Part shown: positions 1 to 9,778 of the stretch, in pieces
Layout of the letters: each line of letters opens with the position of its first letter
Position numbering within the stretch: the first letter of the stretch is position 1
Assembly (NCBI RefSeq): GCF_004352835.1
Contig: NZ_SJSB01000006.1
Location: forward strand, 149,509 to 213,508
Source: Marinomonas flavescens
GTDB taxonomy: Bacteria; Pseudomonadota; Gammaproteobacteria; Pseudomonadales; Marinomonadaceae
Length of the DNA stretch: 64,000 nucleotides
Direction: 5' to 3'
Notes under the pieces: model-generated
What the model saw: the letters and a program-made list of their open reading frames with translations, nothing else
Databases searched by the model: none
What the model was told of the DNA's origin: nothing
Program-made: the position numbers and the translations under genes

Positions 1-275
<275 letters not shown>

Positions 276-304
276 TTAAACGGGAGCAACAAATAAAATA
301 GCTT

Positions 305-1315
305 TTATCGATCGTAAATTTCTAGAATACCGGTCAGAGCATTTTCGTCGTTCGTGACCACCAGCAAGGTGATTTTATCGCGCAACATTTGCTCTTCAGC
401 TTGTACGATCATGATGTTTTCATTGATCGTTTTGGGATTCGGCGTCATCAATTCAGACATTTTTTTATCGATCATACCCGCGCTGTCTTTGAGCATGGCG
501 CGACGTAAATCGCCATCGGTAAAAATACCCAGAAGATGACCTTTTTCCTGTATCAACACCACCCCCATACGACCATGGGTCATTACTGAAATCGCCTCTT
601 TTAACGTAGCGTCAGGTTCACACACAGGTAGATTATCACTGTGCATAAGGTCTTTAACTCGGGTCAATAACTTACGACCTAAGCTGCCACCGGGGTGAAA
701 ACGCGCAAAATCTTGTGGCTGAAAATCTCGACATTCCATTAACGCAACCGCCAACGCATCGCCCATGGCGGTGGTCATTGTGGTTGAGGTGGTAGGTGCT
801 AAATTATTGGGACAAACTTCACGGTCGATGGAAATATCCAAGACACAATCACAATGCTTCGCCAAGGTAGAATGGATATTACCTACAATCGCAATACTGG
901 GATTACCGAAGCTTTTTAATGATGGCAATAAACGCATCAACTCTTCGGTTTCACCTGAATAGCTAATTAATACCAAGGTGTCTTGTGGCTGAATCATGCC
1001 AAGGTCGCCATGAAACGCTTCACCGGGATGAAGAAAAAAACTTGGAGTGCCTGTAGAAGCTAAGGTGGCGGCGATCTTCTTGCCGATTAAACCAGACTTA
1101 CCCATTCCACAAATGACCGTTCGACCTTTACTAGACAAGATCATGCGAACGGCTTTAGCAAACTCTTCCGTCACTTGATTCGCTAGGCTGGCTAGGGCTT
1201 GAGCTTGTATTGATAAGGTCCGATGAGCACTCTCGATAAGGGTATCAGAGTGAATACTTTTAGGCTCTAAAGAAGCTTTGATAAAAGATGGACTAGTAGA
1301 AGATGGATCGCTCAT
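305..1315 (-). CDS. kdsD: Arabinose-5-phosphate isomerase (SIS plus two CBS domains)
   Basis: A 336-residue protein of the KdsD/KpsF family, which converts ribulose-5-phosphate to arabinose-5-phosphate, the first step to KDO. The SIS sugar-isomerase domain occupies roughly residues 50-185, with the motifs CGMGKSGLIGKKIA and LISYSGETEE. A CBS pair follows at about 215-336 (FTDGDLRRAM is typical). Its length matches the family. It lies directly upstream of kdsA. In E. coli kdsD sits in the lpt/yrb locus; here the next gene upstream is znuA, so that arrangement is not kept on this side. Confidence 0.93.
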   Translation of the reverse strand: MSDPSSTSPSFIKASLEPKSIHSDTLIESAHRTLSIQAQALASLANQVTEEFAKAVRMILSSKGRTVICGMGKSGLIGKKIAATLASTGTPSFFLHPGEAFHGDLGMIQPQDTLVLISYSGETEELMRLLPSLKSFGNPSIAIVGNIHSTLAKHCDCVLDISIDREVCPNNLAPTTSTTMTTAMGDALAVALMECRDFQPQDFARFHPGGSLGRKLLTRVKDLMHSDNLPVCEPDATLKEAISVMTHGRMGVVLIQEKGHLLGIFTDGDLRRAMLKDSAGMIDKKMSELMTPNPKTINENIMIVQAEEQMLRDKITLLVVTNDENALTGILEIYDR

Positions 1316-1372
1316 AAGACATCTCTGAATAATTAAGTTAAATGATTATACAGAGGTCGAAGCAGGTCGCCT

Positions 1373-1406
1373 ACCACAGAGCGAACTTTCCCGCTCACTC
1401 TGTGGT
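1373..1406. other. Hairpin between znuA and kdsD
   Basis: A perfect 9-bp inverted repeat (ACCACAGAG at 1373-1381, CTCTGTGGT at 1398-1406) lies between the znuA stop and the kdsD start. No T-run follows on either strand, so this is not a standard intrinsic terminator. It could terminate znuA weakly or be a protein site. Confidence 0.4.
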
Positions 1407-1465
1407 GACTTAGCGCATGATTACGCTATTGGTGTATTAAGGCTGCGTTATGATGTCGTAACCGC

Positions 1466-2461
1466 TTAACGAAGGCAGCTCATGAACTGGCCGCTAATTT
1501 CTGTCAAAAAGGCCAGATAAGCACCACGATTCATCACTATGTCTGTTCCTAATGGGTCTAGAGGAACCGATTTAACCTTAGTGCCTTCTAACAATGTTTT
1601 GACGATAGCAGGACTAAATTGCGGCTCACTAAAAACACATTGCACCTTGTGATCATTAATCATGTCACGCAGTTCGGCCACTTTTTTCGCACCAGGTTTA
1701 CGCTCTGGGCTCACTGTCACTTCCCCAACATGGTCTAAGCCATAGTGCTGCTCAAAGTAGCCATAACCATCATGGAATACGATATAAGGTACATTTTTAA
1801 CAGACGCTAAAGAGGCTTTAATTTCTGCATCTTTTTTCGCTAACCCTTTTTCAAAGGTAACGAGGTTTTGTTGATAATAGCTAGCGTTTGCTGAGTCTAG
1901 AGCGACTAATCGTTTTGTTACTGCTTCAGCAAGAACTTTGGCATTGTTTGGTGATAACCAAACATGAGGATTGACGCCTTCATGATGATGCCCTTCTTCG
2001 TGACTGGCATGTTCATCATGGTCCATATCTCCGTCATGATGCTCTTCGTGATCTGCATGATCATCATGGTCTGCATGTTCATCATGACCTACGTGCTCTT
2101 CGTGATGTTCTTCTTCATGACCTTTATCAAATTCTTGTAAGGTCATGCCTTTTAACGCCAACCATTCAATCGACGATTTTTCTTTCCCCGCATTTTCTAA
2201 TGGTTTCTCTAAGAAACGTTCCAAAGATTCACCCACCCAAACGACAGTATCAGCTTGGTTGATTTTTCTAAGGTCAGAAGGACGTAACGCAAAGTCATGG
2301 GGAGAAGCAGTACTAGAAACAATTTGCTCTATATTCGCACGATCACCAGCAATAGCAGCAACCACCATAGATACCGGTTTAATACTGGTAACTATCGTAG
2401 GTTTAGCAAACAAAACCGGAGACAATACAGACACACTCAAGGCAACCAGAAGCTTATTCAT
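1466..2461 (-). CDS. znuA: High-affinity zinc ABC transporter, periplasmic zinc-binding protein
   Basis: A 331-residue ZnuA-family cluster A-I binding protein. It starts with a signal peptide (MNKLLVALSVSVLSPVLFA). The family fold signals VWVGESLERFL, NPHVWLSPNN and FHDGYGYFEQHYGL are present, giving conserved His ligands. Between residues about 113 and 163 there is a loop very rich in His, Asp and Glu, which is the zinc-capturing loop known in ZnuA. A Zur-like palindrome lies just upstream. No znuB, znuC or zur is visible in the window, unlike the usual divergent znuA/znuCB arrangement, so the rest of the transporter must be elsewhere. Confidence 0.92.
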   Translation of the reverse strand: MNKLLVALSVSVLSPVLFAKPTIVTSIKPVSMVVAAIAGDRANIEQIVSSTASPHDFALRPSDLRKINQADTVVWVGESLERFLEKPLENAGKEKSSIEWLALKGMTLQEFDKGHEEEHHEEHVGHDEHADHDDHADHEEHHDGDMDHDEHASHEEGHHHEGVNPHVWLSPNNAKVLAEAVTKRLVALDSANASYYQQNLVTFEKGLAKKDAEIKASLASVKNVPYIVFHDGYGYFEQHYGLDHVGEVTVSPERKPGAKKVAELRDMINDHKVQCVFSEPQFSPAIVKTLLEGTKVKSVPLDPLGTDIVMNRGAYLAFLTEISGQFMSCLR

Positions 2462-2483
2462 TGTTGTTAAATCACTCTTAAAT

Positions 2484-2504
2484 AAATGTTATAACGTAAC
2501 ATTA
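2484..2504. promoter_or_regulatory. Zur-like operator upstream of znuA
   Basis: Positions 2487-2501 read TGTTATAACGTAACA, an inverted repeat (TGTTA/TAACA) within an AT-rich context, 26 bp or so before the znuA ATG. It resembles the known gammaproteobacterial Zur box, which carries TGTTAT...ATAACA half-sites. The assignment as a Zur site is by resemblance and by the adjacent gene. Confidence 0.6.
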
Positions 2505-2526
2505 CAAAATTAACGAGCTAGTTTCA

Positions 2527-2564
2527 AGTAGGTTTAACAAAGTTATCTAAAGATTAAACCTACT
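2527..2564. other. Inverted repeat between astE and znuA
   Basis: An 11-bp perfect inverted repeat (AGTAGGTTTAA at 2527-2537, TTAAACCTACT at 2554-2564) with a 16-nt loop sits right after the astE stop. It lacks a clear U-tract. It may be a weak terminator of astE or part of the znuA control region. Confidence 0.4.
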
Positions 2565-2568
2565 CACT

Positions 2569-3600
2569 CTACTTAAGTTGCAAAGAATTTAAGGTAATTG
2601 GGCGCACTACCAAACCGGCACGCTGGCCAATCGGCACATTGGTATTAGGGAAAATGATCGCATCACCCGTCGCTTTAACTAAATACTGACTTTTAGAAGA
2701 ATGCGCCAATTCATAACCTTGTTCAAACTCGGTAAAATTTTTAACGTCGTCAGAAATAGTCAGTTGATAATCTTCATGGTCTTTCAACAGGGCGTCCTGT
2801 ACGACAAACAATTTCATTGGGTGATTGTCTAACTGAACCGCGTCTGATTGAAAAAAGCCATCGCTGATAAGTGATGTCAGAGTGTGTTTAATACTATCAA
2901 AACGAGATAAATCGTTTTCACCAAAAGGATATACTTTGCCTAGTTCAACCGTGAACCCATGAGCACCATGTACAGCTGAAGAGTAATACGAAAATGTGGT
3001 CGTAGGCTGATGAGATAACAGCACCGCATCAATGCCTGATGCCGCCAAAAACGCCAACTGCTCTTTATCGTATGCCGCGTCACCAATAAAAGGATATACG
3101 ACAAATTTTTCGTACTCAGAGCCGCGAATGGCGGTATGCAGATCATAATGAAGACGCTGGCTTCCTTTAGGGCTTTCATTGAAAAAACTCGTTACCGCTT
3201 GCTCCAATCGCTGAGCTCTGGGCACTTCAATACCCTCATGGTTGCGCCATGCTCCGCTAAACAATCGATTTAAGTTAACATCACAGAAACGCTCAGCAAT
3301 GTTGGCTGAAACAGGGTTGCCAATAATCACTAAAAGACGAACGTTCAAAACAAGACGATCTTCCAAAATGGCTTTCACCAATTGATTAACCAGTTCAATA
3401 GGGCCTGTTTCGTTGCCATGAATGCCCACGGATAACACGAGATTAATGTCGGACTTTTGCTTAGGCTCCAATCTTAAAATCCCTGTTTCCTCAATAAAAC
3501 CAACGCCGCTGGAAAAAGCCACCTCAAAAGGAGTAAGAGCAGTAGGATTTTTTAGGGTCAGAGCAAGAAAATCATTATCAGGGATCATCATAGTTTCCAT
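2569..3600 (-). CDS. astE: Succinylglutamate desuccinylase
   Basis: A 343-residue zinc carboxypeptidase-like protein of the AstE/AspA family. It has the metal-binding motif SVGIHGNETGPIE (His and Glu ligands), the later ligand region LHYDLHTAIRGSEYEKFVVY and the catalytic-Glu region FTVELGKVYPFG. AstE releases succinate and glutamate in the last step of the arginine succinyltransferase pathway. astC lies about 14 kb away at 16867, and astA, astB and astD are not in the window. The start is uncertain: ATG codons at 3600 and 3591 are both possible. Confidence 0.88.
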   Translation of the reverse strand: METMMIPDNDFLALTLKNPTALTPFEVAFSSGVGFIEETGILRLEPKQKSDINLVLSVGIHGNETGPIELVNQLVKAILEDRLVLNVRLLVIIGNPVSANIAERFCDVNLNRLFSGAWRNHEGIEVPRAQRLEQAVTSFFNESPKGSQRLHYDLHTAIRGSEYEKFVVYPFIGDAAYDKEQLAFLAASGIDAVLLSHQPTTTFSYYSSAVHGAHGFTVELGKVYPFGENDLSRFDSIKHTLTSLISDGFFQSDAVQLDNHPMKLFVVQDALLKDHEDYQLTISDDVKNFTEFEQGYELAHSSKSQYLVKATGDAIIFPNTNVPIGQRAGLVVRPITLNSLQLK

Positions 3601-3826
3601 TAAAACGGCTTATTGAAGAGTCTTAAATATCTAAATAAAAAAACAAATTAGGCTGCTCTATCATACCTTTTTTACTCGTTAGTATCCCTTTCTCAGATAC
3701 CCAAAAGACCTGAAAGAAAAGTTAAGGTCGACTTTTAGACAGCAGACTCTAGCAGCAATCCTTTTCTTTCATTAAAAATGCCGATACCCTTTGTTCTGAC
3801 ACATCCTTTTACATTCCGAGACCCTT

Positions 3827-4363
3827 ATGCCCACCACCGACGAAATCATCACTTTAGTGGATAAACACAATACTGTCATTGGAGAAATTCCTCGCCGTTT
3901 GATGAATTTTGGAGAAGATTATCACCGAGTCACCTACATTTTAGTGTTTAATAAAAGTGGTCATTTAATCGTCCAAAAACGCACTGACAACAAGGCTTTT
4001 TGCCCCGGTTACTATGGCGTCTCGACGGGGGGCGTTGTCGATAGTGGAGAATCTTATATTGACTCTGCTCACCGAGAACTGGAAGAAGAGCTCGGTATAG
4101 ACTTGCCACTTACTTCTCAAGGTATTTTTTTTACTGAAGGAGAAAGCTTTAGAATTTGGGGGAAAATTTATACCTGTTGCTATGATGAGAAGCGTGATGG
4201 TGAACTCAAACTTCAAGCTAAAGAAGTGGCATCTATCCACGAAATGAGTATAAATAACATACTAGAAAACCCAGATAATTTGCTTTTCACACCAGACTCT
4301 TTGGATGCCTTACGACACTATGCAAACAAACTTACTCAACCGCTGCCAAGCGATCCTGCCTAA
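3827..4363 (+). CDS. Nudix hydrolase, YfcD-like
   Basis: A 178-residue Nudix protein. The Nudix box runs from GGVVDSGE to HRELEEELGI at about residues 66-88 and keeps the REXXEEXG catalytic core. The N-terminus (DEIITLVDKHNTVIGEIPR) and the following RVTYILVFN strand resemble the IPP isomerase-like YfcD group. The substrate cannot be told from sequence; such enzymes hydrolyse nucleoside diphosphates linked to another moiety. The next gene begins inside its 3' end, so the pair is probably translationally coupled. Confidence 0.85.
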   Translation: MPTTDEIITLVDKHNTVIGEIPRRLMNFGEDYHRVTYILVFNKSGHLIVQKRTDNKAFCPGYYGVSTGGVVDSGESYIDSAHRELEEELGIDLPLTSQGIFFTEGESFRIWGKIYTCCYDEKRDGELKLQAKEVASIHEMSINNILENPDNLLFTPDSLDALRHYANKLTQPLPSDPA

Positions 4364-5129
4364 CATTATGCTTGTCGCTTTGCTTTTATCCGGCAAAGCG
4401 GTTGCTCAAGAACGTTGGCAGACAGACGCTTATATACAACAGAGCTTTATCAAAATAGCACTGGAGCGCGAGTATAAAGAGTCCAAACACCCCAAACTCA
4501 TTCGCTGGGAAAAGCCCATTAAGGTATTTTTCAAAAGCGATATGGGCGATGCTCAACTTCAACGCAACCTACTCACCATACAGATGCAGCATCTTGCCCA
4601 TATTTCAGGTATGCCTATCAGCTTTACACCCTACGCAAAAGACGCTGGGATTTTAATAATATTTACCTCTTATAACACCATAGAAGATAAGGTTCGAACC
4701 TATATTGGTGATCCAGAGAAAATCCGTAAAGCACTAAATGAAGCCGTTTGTTTGGGTAACTTTCGTACCAATAAGCGCTCCGAAATAACTCGGGCGGTTA
4801 TTATCATTCCTGTAGATTTCGCAAGAGAAAAAGCACGTTTGCTTGATTGCGTCGTTGAAGAAATAACCCAAACACTGGGCTTACCTAACGATTCAAACGA
4901 TGTATTTCCTTCTGTGTTTAATGACGTCAGTATCGATACTTATTTAAGCCCATTAGATTATATTTTACTAAAGGCACTTTATTCGCCTCACCTCAGACCT
5001 GGGATGACAGTAAAACAAACCAAAGCCGCCTTTCCCAAGGTACTCAAAGACTTACATGCTTCCGGCGATATTGAAAATGCAGCCAGTCGCGTACAAATTG
5101 ACAGTTTACGGAGCTATGTAGGAGACTAA
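4320..5129 (+). CDS. Exported DUF2927-family protein of unknown function
   Basis: Starting at ATG 4320 this is a 269-residue protein with an N-terminal signal peptide ending near GKAVAQ. The body matches what I know of the DUF2927 family: a Cys-containing segment (AVCLGNF), the motif LLDCVVEEITQTLGLPND, then a short VFNDVSIDTYLSPLDYILL helix and LYSPHLRPGM near the end. The EE-Q-GLPND pattern recalls zincin-like putative peptidases but lacks an obvious HExxH, so I do not assign activity. It overlaps the Nudix gene by 44 bp. An ATG at 4305 is possible but the 4320 start gives a better signal peptide. Confidence 0.7.
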   Translation: MQTNLLNRCQAILPNIMLVALLLSGKAVAQERWQTDAYIQQSFIKIALEREYKESKHPKLIRWEKPIKVFFKSDMGDAQLQRNLLTIQMQHLAHISGMPISFTPYAKDAGILIIFTSYNTIEDKVRTYIGDPEKIRKALNEAVCLGNFRTNKRSEITRAVIIIPVDFAREKARLLDCVVEEITQTLGLPNDSNDVFPSVFNDVSIDTYLSPLDYILLKALYSPHLRPGMTVKQTKAAFPKVLKDLHASGDIENAASRVQIDSLRSYVGD

Positions 5130-5279
5130 TCGGACTTTAGATCATCGTAAGAAAGTATGAGATAAATCAACTTCTCAGTCTTTTTTACATAACTTCCCAT
5201 AAATTGTATTTATTGAATCTACTTTTACTAAGCAAGTTAGGTAAAATACCCTCACCAAAGAACTAATCGGAGAGTCTGA

Positions 5280-6386
5280 ATGTTTCCTGAGCTCAAAAAT
5301 GATCGCTTCTTGCGTGCCCTACTCAAGCAGCCTGTTGATGTAACGCCAGTATGGATGATGCGTCAAGCAGGTCGCTATTTACCAGAGTATCGAGCAAGTC
5401 GTGCACACGCTGGCGATTTTTTGAGCCTATGTAAAAATGATGCTTTCGCCTGCGAAGTAACACTTCAACCACTTGAACGTTATGAGCTAGATGCTGCCAT
5501 TCTATTTTCAGACATTCTAACCATTCCTGATGCTATGGGCTTAGGTCTGTACTTTGAAACCGGTGAAGGTCCAAAATTCAAGCATACCATTCGCTCAAAA
5601 GCAGACGTTGACGCCCTGCCTATCACCACGGCTAACGATTTAGATTACGTGATGAAAGCCGTCACGACGATTCGTCATGCCCTAAATGGTCGCGTACCGT
5701 TAATTGGCTTCTCTGGCAGCCCATGGACTCTCGCAACCTATATGATTGAAGGCGGTTCAAGTAAAGATTTCCGCCATATCAAAGCGATGATGTACCAGTC
5801 TCCAGAAGTCCTTCACGCATTATTAGATAAGCTTGCTCAATCTGTTACGGCGTATCTTAACGGCCAGATTCTTGCTGGCGCTCAAGCGGTTCAAATTTTT
5901 GACACTTGGGGCGGCGTACTAAGCGGCCCTATGTACCAACAATTTTCACTGATGTATATGAAACAAATTATGGATGGTTTGATCCGCAATCATGAAGGTC
6001 AACAAATTCCAGTCATTGTATTCACCAAGAACGGCGGACAATGGCTAGAAAACATCGCCGCTACTGGGCCTGATGCTATCGGCCTGGACTGGACAACCGA
6101 CATAGCTGAAGCTCGTGCACGCATTGGTGATAAGGTCGCACTTCAAGGCAATATGGACCCATGTGTGCTTTATGCGGATAAAGCCATTATCGAAAGAGAA
6201 GTGGCAACGGTATTAGAAGGGTTTGGTCATGGCACCGGGCATGTCTTCAATCTGGGCCATGGTATTCATCAATTTGTAGACCCTGATCAACCGAAATACA
6301 TGATCGACGCGGTTCACGAACTTAGCGCAAAATACCACGAACAAAAATTCGATGACCTAGACTCATTAAATGACTTGGATTCATAA
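5280..6386 (+). CDS. hemE: Uroporphyrinogen decarboxylase
   Basis: A 368-residue HemE, which removes four carboxyl groups from uroporphyrinogen III to give coproporphyrinogen III in heme synthesis. Signature segments are [19 protein letters not shown] (residues about 21-39), [14 protein letters not shown] with the conserved Asp, [17 protein letters not shown] and [13 protein letters not shown] near the C-terminus. It is some ten residues longer than usual because of an acidic tail ([11 protein letters not shown]). It has a good Shine-Dalgarno sequence (CGGAGAG) and ends at a strong terminator, so it is likely monocistronic. Confidence 0.96.
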   Translation: MFPELKNDRFLRALLKQPVDVTPVWMMRQAGRYLPEYRASRAHAGDFLSLCKNDAFACEVTLQPLERYELDAAILFSDILTIPDAMGLGLYFETGEGPKFKHTIRSKADVDALPITTANDLDYVMKAVTTIRHALNGRVPLIGFSGSPWTLATYMIEGGSSKDFRHIKAMMYQSPEVLHALLDKLAQSVTAYLNGQILAGAQAVQIFDTWGGVLSGPMYQQFSLMYMKQIMDGLIRNHEGQQIPVIVFTKNGGQWLENIAATGPDAIGLDWTTDIAEARARIGDKVALQGNMDPCVLYADKAIIEREVATVLEGFGHGTGHVFNLGHGIHQFVDPDQPKYMIDAVHELSAKYHEQKFDDLDSLNDLDS

Positions 6387-6417
6387 CGTCAATTTGACGA
6401 TGTGATTTTGCTAGCAC

Positions 6418-6464
6418 AAAAAAAGGCGCCTGCTTTAATAGCGATTAAAGCAGGCGCTTTTTTT
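6418..6464. terminator. Bidirectional terminator between hemE and the convergent small gene
   Basis: A perfect 14-bp stem (6426-6439 with 6444-6457), a 4-nt loop AGCG, a T-run at 6458-6464 and an A-run at 6418-6424. It can serve both hemE (plus) and the unknown gene on the minus strand. Confidence 0.93.
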
Positions 6465-6480
6465 ATTCTACAATCTTGCG

Positions 6481-6852
6481 TTAAGCGGCTTTGATGGCTA
6501 ATAAACGATGGGTACAGGCTTCGTCTACGCGTTTATTTTGCTCACACCAAACGCCATTTCCTGTACGTTTCATACATTTAAAGTCATCATTTACATAACA
6601 ACAAACGTGGTCATAGCCTCTTTGGTCTAACCAAGACAATCGACCTAGTGTCATGTCGTTTCCTTGGCCGATCACAACAAATCTAAGTTGAAGATCCATG
6701 CTGCTGTTTTGAACAGAAAAACTCATTAAATTCTGCGGCGCTGAGGTTCTGGTAAAATGCATCTTGGCCACTTTCTGTAAACTCTGGATTAAGCGTGCCA
6801 TAAATCCTTCTACTTCAGACTTGAAGACAAGAAAAGAGTCATTATTTTGCAT
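6481..6852 (-). CDS. Small Cys-containing protein of unknown function
   Basis: With the ATG at 6852, preceded by GAGGTG at good spacing, this encodes about 123 residues starting MQNNDSFLVFKSEVEGFMA. An upstream ATG at 6897 has no better ribosome site. The N-terminal half looks amphipathic-helical. The C-terminal half is rich in aromatic residues and Cys (HVCCYVNDDFKC, WCEQNK, EACTH). I do not recognise the family. There is no signal peptide or membrane segment. It lies between hemE and the PII gene, transcribed against hemE. Confidence 0.65.
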   Translation of the reverse strand: MQNNDSFLVFKSEVEGFMARLIQSLQKVAKMHFTRTSAPQNLMSFSVQNSSMDLQLRFVVIGQGNDMTLGRLSWLDQRGYDHVCCYVNDDFKCMKRTGNGVWCEQNKRVDEACTHRLLAIKAA

Positions 6853-6947
6853 ATTACACCTCAACGATCCATCAGTGGGATAACTAATATAGACCATAAC
6901 GGATTCGTCAGTAGCGAGTTTTACACGAGAGTGTTACTTTTACTTAA

Positions 6948-7319
<372 letters not shown>

Positions 7320-7375
7320 GCGTCTCGCTGTTTAGCCCTAAAGGTATTGTCTGAACAAAAAAGCACAATGCAAAT

Positions 7376-7416
7376 CACCATAAAAAAAAGAGGCTGAGCC
7401 TCTTTTTTTTATGGTG
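7376..7416. terminator. Bidirectional terminator between PII gene and ABC permease
   Basis: A perfect 19-bp inverted repeat (7376-7394 and 7398-7416) around a TGA loop. The arms contain an A8 run then GAGGC, so there is a U8 tract whichever strand is transcribed. It separates two convergent units. Confidence 0.93.
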
Positions 7417-7473
7417 GCGTTTGGTAAAACACCTCACACCACCATTTTTATACTGATCCGTCCACGTAGTGGA

Positions 7474-8184
7474 TTAACCTTTATTTGGCACCTTAATGGA
7501 TACTGTTCCCAAATAGCGATTTTGACGTTTTTCTATCTGACGGAAAATAGCAATAATAACAATGCTAATCGCTAGATAAATAACACCCGCTGCTAGGAAT
7601 ATTTCCATTGGCGTATACGTTCTAGCAATAATGGTTCGCGCCATACCGGTCAAATCCAAAATCGTGATGGTACTGGCCAAGGCACTGCCTTTTAACATCA
7701 AGATAATTTCATTACCGTAAGCAGGCAACACTATACCAAATGCACGTGGTAACAGTACACGACGATACATTTGTGCTTTGCTCATACCAACCACTTTACA
7801 GGCTTCCACTTCACCCTGTGGAATCGCCTGAATAGCGCCACGAAATATCTCTGCCGTGTAAGCAGAAGTATTTAAGGTAAAGGCAATAATTGCACACCAA
7901 AATGGCTCTCGCAAAATTGGCCATAGAAAACTATCGCGAACGGCATCAAATTGTGACGCGCCATAATAAACTAAGAAAATCTGTACCAACAACGGCGTAC
8001 CGCGAAAAAAGAAGATATAAGCAAATGGTACCGCGCGTATCCATAGCACAGGAGAAATGCGTGCTAACGCTACCGGTAATGCTAAAGCTCCGCCTAGTAC
8101 AATCGACAAGATAACCAATTGTAAACTAACCCAAGCCCCTTCTAATAAACGAGGGAAGTATTCTACGATTACTGAGAAATCCAT
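7474..8184 (-). CDS. Basic amino acid ABC transporter permease, HisM/ArtM/AotM type
   Basis: A 236-residue inner-membrane permease of the polar amino acid family (HisMQ). About five hydrophobic segments are visible. The EAA loop that contacts the ATPase reads EVEACKVVGMSKAQMYRRVLLP. It ends the four-gene operon ATPase, binding protein, HisQ-like and HisM-like permease, 3 bp after its partner permease, so the two are certainly co-translated. By neighbours and family the likely substrates are arginine, ornithine, lysine or histidine; the sequence alone cannot say which. Confidence 0.88.
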   Translation of the reverse strand: MDFSVIVEYFPRLLEGAWVSLQLVILSIVLGGALALPVALARISPVLWIRAVPFAYIFFFRGTPLLVQIFLVYYGASQFDAVRDSFLWPILREPFWCAIIAFTLNTSAYTAEIFRGAIQAIPQGEVEACKVVGMSKAQMYRRVLLPRAFGIVLPAYGNEIILMLKGSALASTITILDLTGMARTIIARTYTPMEIFLAAGVIYLAISIVIIAIFRQIEKRQNRYLGTVSIKVPNKG

Positions 8185-8187
8185 CGT

Positions 8188-8877
8188 CTACCCTCTTGTT
8201 AAGCCACGACGTGCGCGCTTTTCCAAATAAGAAACCACAACCATAGAAACTACGGTCAATGCCAGATACATAAAAGCAGCCACTAGATAGAACAAGAAAG
8301 CCTGTTTAGTGCTACTCACTGCAATATTAGCCTTACGCATAATGTCTTCTAGACCAACGATAGACACCAATGCTGTATCTTTTAGCAATACTAAAAATAA
8401 ATTACCTAAACCTGGTAAAGCAATCCGCCAAACCTGCGGTAAAATTATTCGATAAAACTTACGAGCTGGCCCCATCCCTAATGCGACGGCTGCTTCATCC
8501 TGTCCTTTAGGAATAGACTGTAAAGCACCACGAAACACTTCTGTCGCGTAAGCACCAAACGTCAATCCTAGCGCCGTTACACCGGCAGCAAACGGACCTA
8601 TTTCAATATATTTGTCGTAACCAAACACACTGGCAATCGCCATTAACACGGACGTAGCACCAAAATAAATAATCAATACTGTCAATAATTCCGGAATACC
8701 CCGAATCAAGGTCGTATAGATATTCGCAATCCACTGTAGCGGTTTTATTGACGATAACTTAGCGGCGGCGCCTAATAAACCAAGCACAAGACCAACAACT
8801 AAAGAAGCAAGAGCAAGCTCTACCGTGACCAATGCGCCTTGTAACAGCTGATGACCGAATCCATGAAGATCAATCAT
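8188..8877 (-). CDS. Basic amino acid ABC transporter permease, HisQ/AotQ type
   Basis: A 229-residue membrane permease starting MIDLHGFGHQLLQGALVTVE, typical of the HisQ group. Its EAA loop is QDEAAVALGMGPARKFYRIILPQ. It forms the heterodimeric channel with the HisM-like protein encoded just downstream. The binding-protein gene lies 79 bp upstream, a normal spacing after a highly expressed periplasmic protein. Confidence 0.88.
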   Translation of the reverse strand: MIDLHGFGHQLLQGALVTVELALASLVVGLVLGLLGAAAKLSSIKPLQWIANIYTTLIRGIPELLTVLIIYFGATSVLMAIASVFGYDKYIEIGPFAAGVTALGLTFGAYATEVFRGALQSIPKGQDEAAVALGMGPARKFYRIILPQVWRIALPGLGNLFLVLLKDTALVSIVGLEDIMRKANIAVSSTKQAFLFYLVAAFMYLALTVVSMVVVSYLEKRARRGLTRG

Positions 8878-8956
8878 ATTTTTTTCTCAGAATTAAGCAG
8901 AAAACAATCCCTTTGACTCAGTAACAGAGCCAAAGGGTATGTCGATTTTCTATTGT

Positions 8957-9712
8957 TTAGTAGATAGAAAATGGGAAGTATTTAGCGTTGATTTTTTGGT
9001 AAGTACCGTTCGCTAAAATTTCTTTTAGTGCTTCATTTAATTTATCTTTTAACTTATCGCCTTTACGAACAGCAATACCGATTTTGTCATTTTTCATGAA
9101 GGCAGCGCCTTTAAAATCGAATTTTTTGCCGTTGCCTGATGTTTTCAACCAGTTGTAAGTAGGCAGTTCGTCAGACAATACGATATCAAGACGGCCAGAT
9201 ACTAGATCTAGGTAAACATTGTCTTGGTTGTCATAAAACTTAAGTTTTGCTTTGCCTGTGTAGTGATCTTCCAAATATTGCGCGGCAAGTGTTGCACGCT
9301 GTGCACCAATCGTTTTGCCGTCTAAATTCTTAAGATCAAATTTTTCTCCAGTGCGACCTAAGAAACGCAAACCGCCAGAGTAGTATTTGTTTGTGAAATC
9401 AACGACTTTCTCACGATCAGGCGTGATGGACATAGACGCGATAATAGCATCGAATTTACGTACTTTCAGACCAGGAATAAGACCATCCCAATCCTGAGTA
9501 ACCACTTCACAATCTGCTTTCATTTGCTTACACAGTGCGTGAGCAATATCGACATCAAAACCTTGTGGCTTGCCAGCGGAATCAATGTAGTTGAAAGGTG
9601 CCCAAGCACCTTCTGTAGCAAAACGAATTTTTTCTGCTGCTTGAGCAGAAACACCTGTTAGTGCAGCACCAACAAAAAGAGCCGACCCGATTATAATAGT
9701 TTTTAATTTCAT
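8957..9712 (-). CDS. Periplasmic basic amino acid binding protein (ArgT/HisJ/AotJ type)
   Basis: A 251-residue solute-binding protein family 3 member. The signal peptide runs to about residue 25 (ALTGVSAQA, then AEKIRFATEG). Ligand-site motifs are EGAWAPFNYIDSAGKPQGFDVDI and IIASMSITPDREKVVDFTNKYY. It captures the amino acid in the periplasm and delivers it to the HisQ/HisM-like permeases. The Asp-containing GFDVDIAHALC segment is usual for lysine, arginine, ornithine or histidine binders. Confidence 0.9.
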   Translation of the reverse strand: MKLKTIIIGSALFVGAALTGVSAQAAEKIRFATEGAWAPFNYIDSAGKPQGFDVDIAHALCKQMKADCEVVTQDWDGLIPGLKVRKFDAIIASMSITPDREKVVDFTNKYYSGGLRFLGRTGEKFDLKNLDGKTIGAQRATLAAQYLEDHYTGKAKLKFYDNQDNVYLDLVSGRLDIVLSDELPTYNWLKTSGNGKKFDFKGAAFMKNDKIGIAVRKGDKLKDKLNEALKEILANGTYQKINAKYFPFSIY

Positions 9713-9778
9713 GAAAGATTCCTTAGTGAATAATTATTTTTTTCATTTCTGCGACCAAACAGCTGCTTAGTCTTTTTT

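Noticed and set aside
2145..2513. Plus-strand reading frame opposite znuA
   Set aside because: Antisense shadow of znuA; its protein has no recognisable feature.
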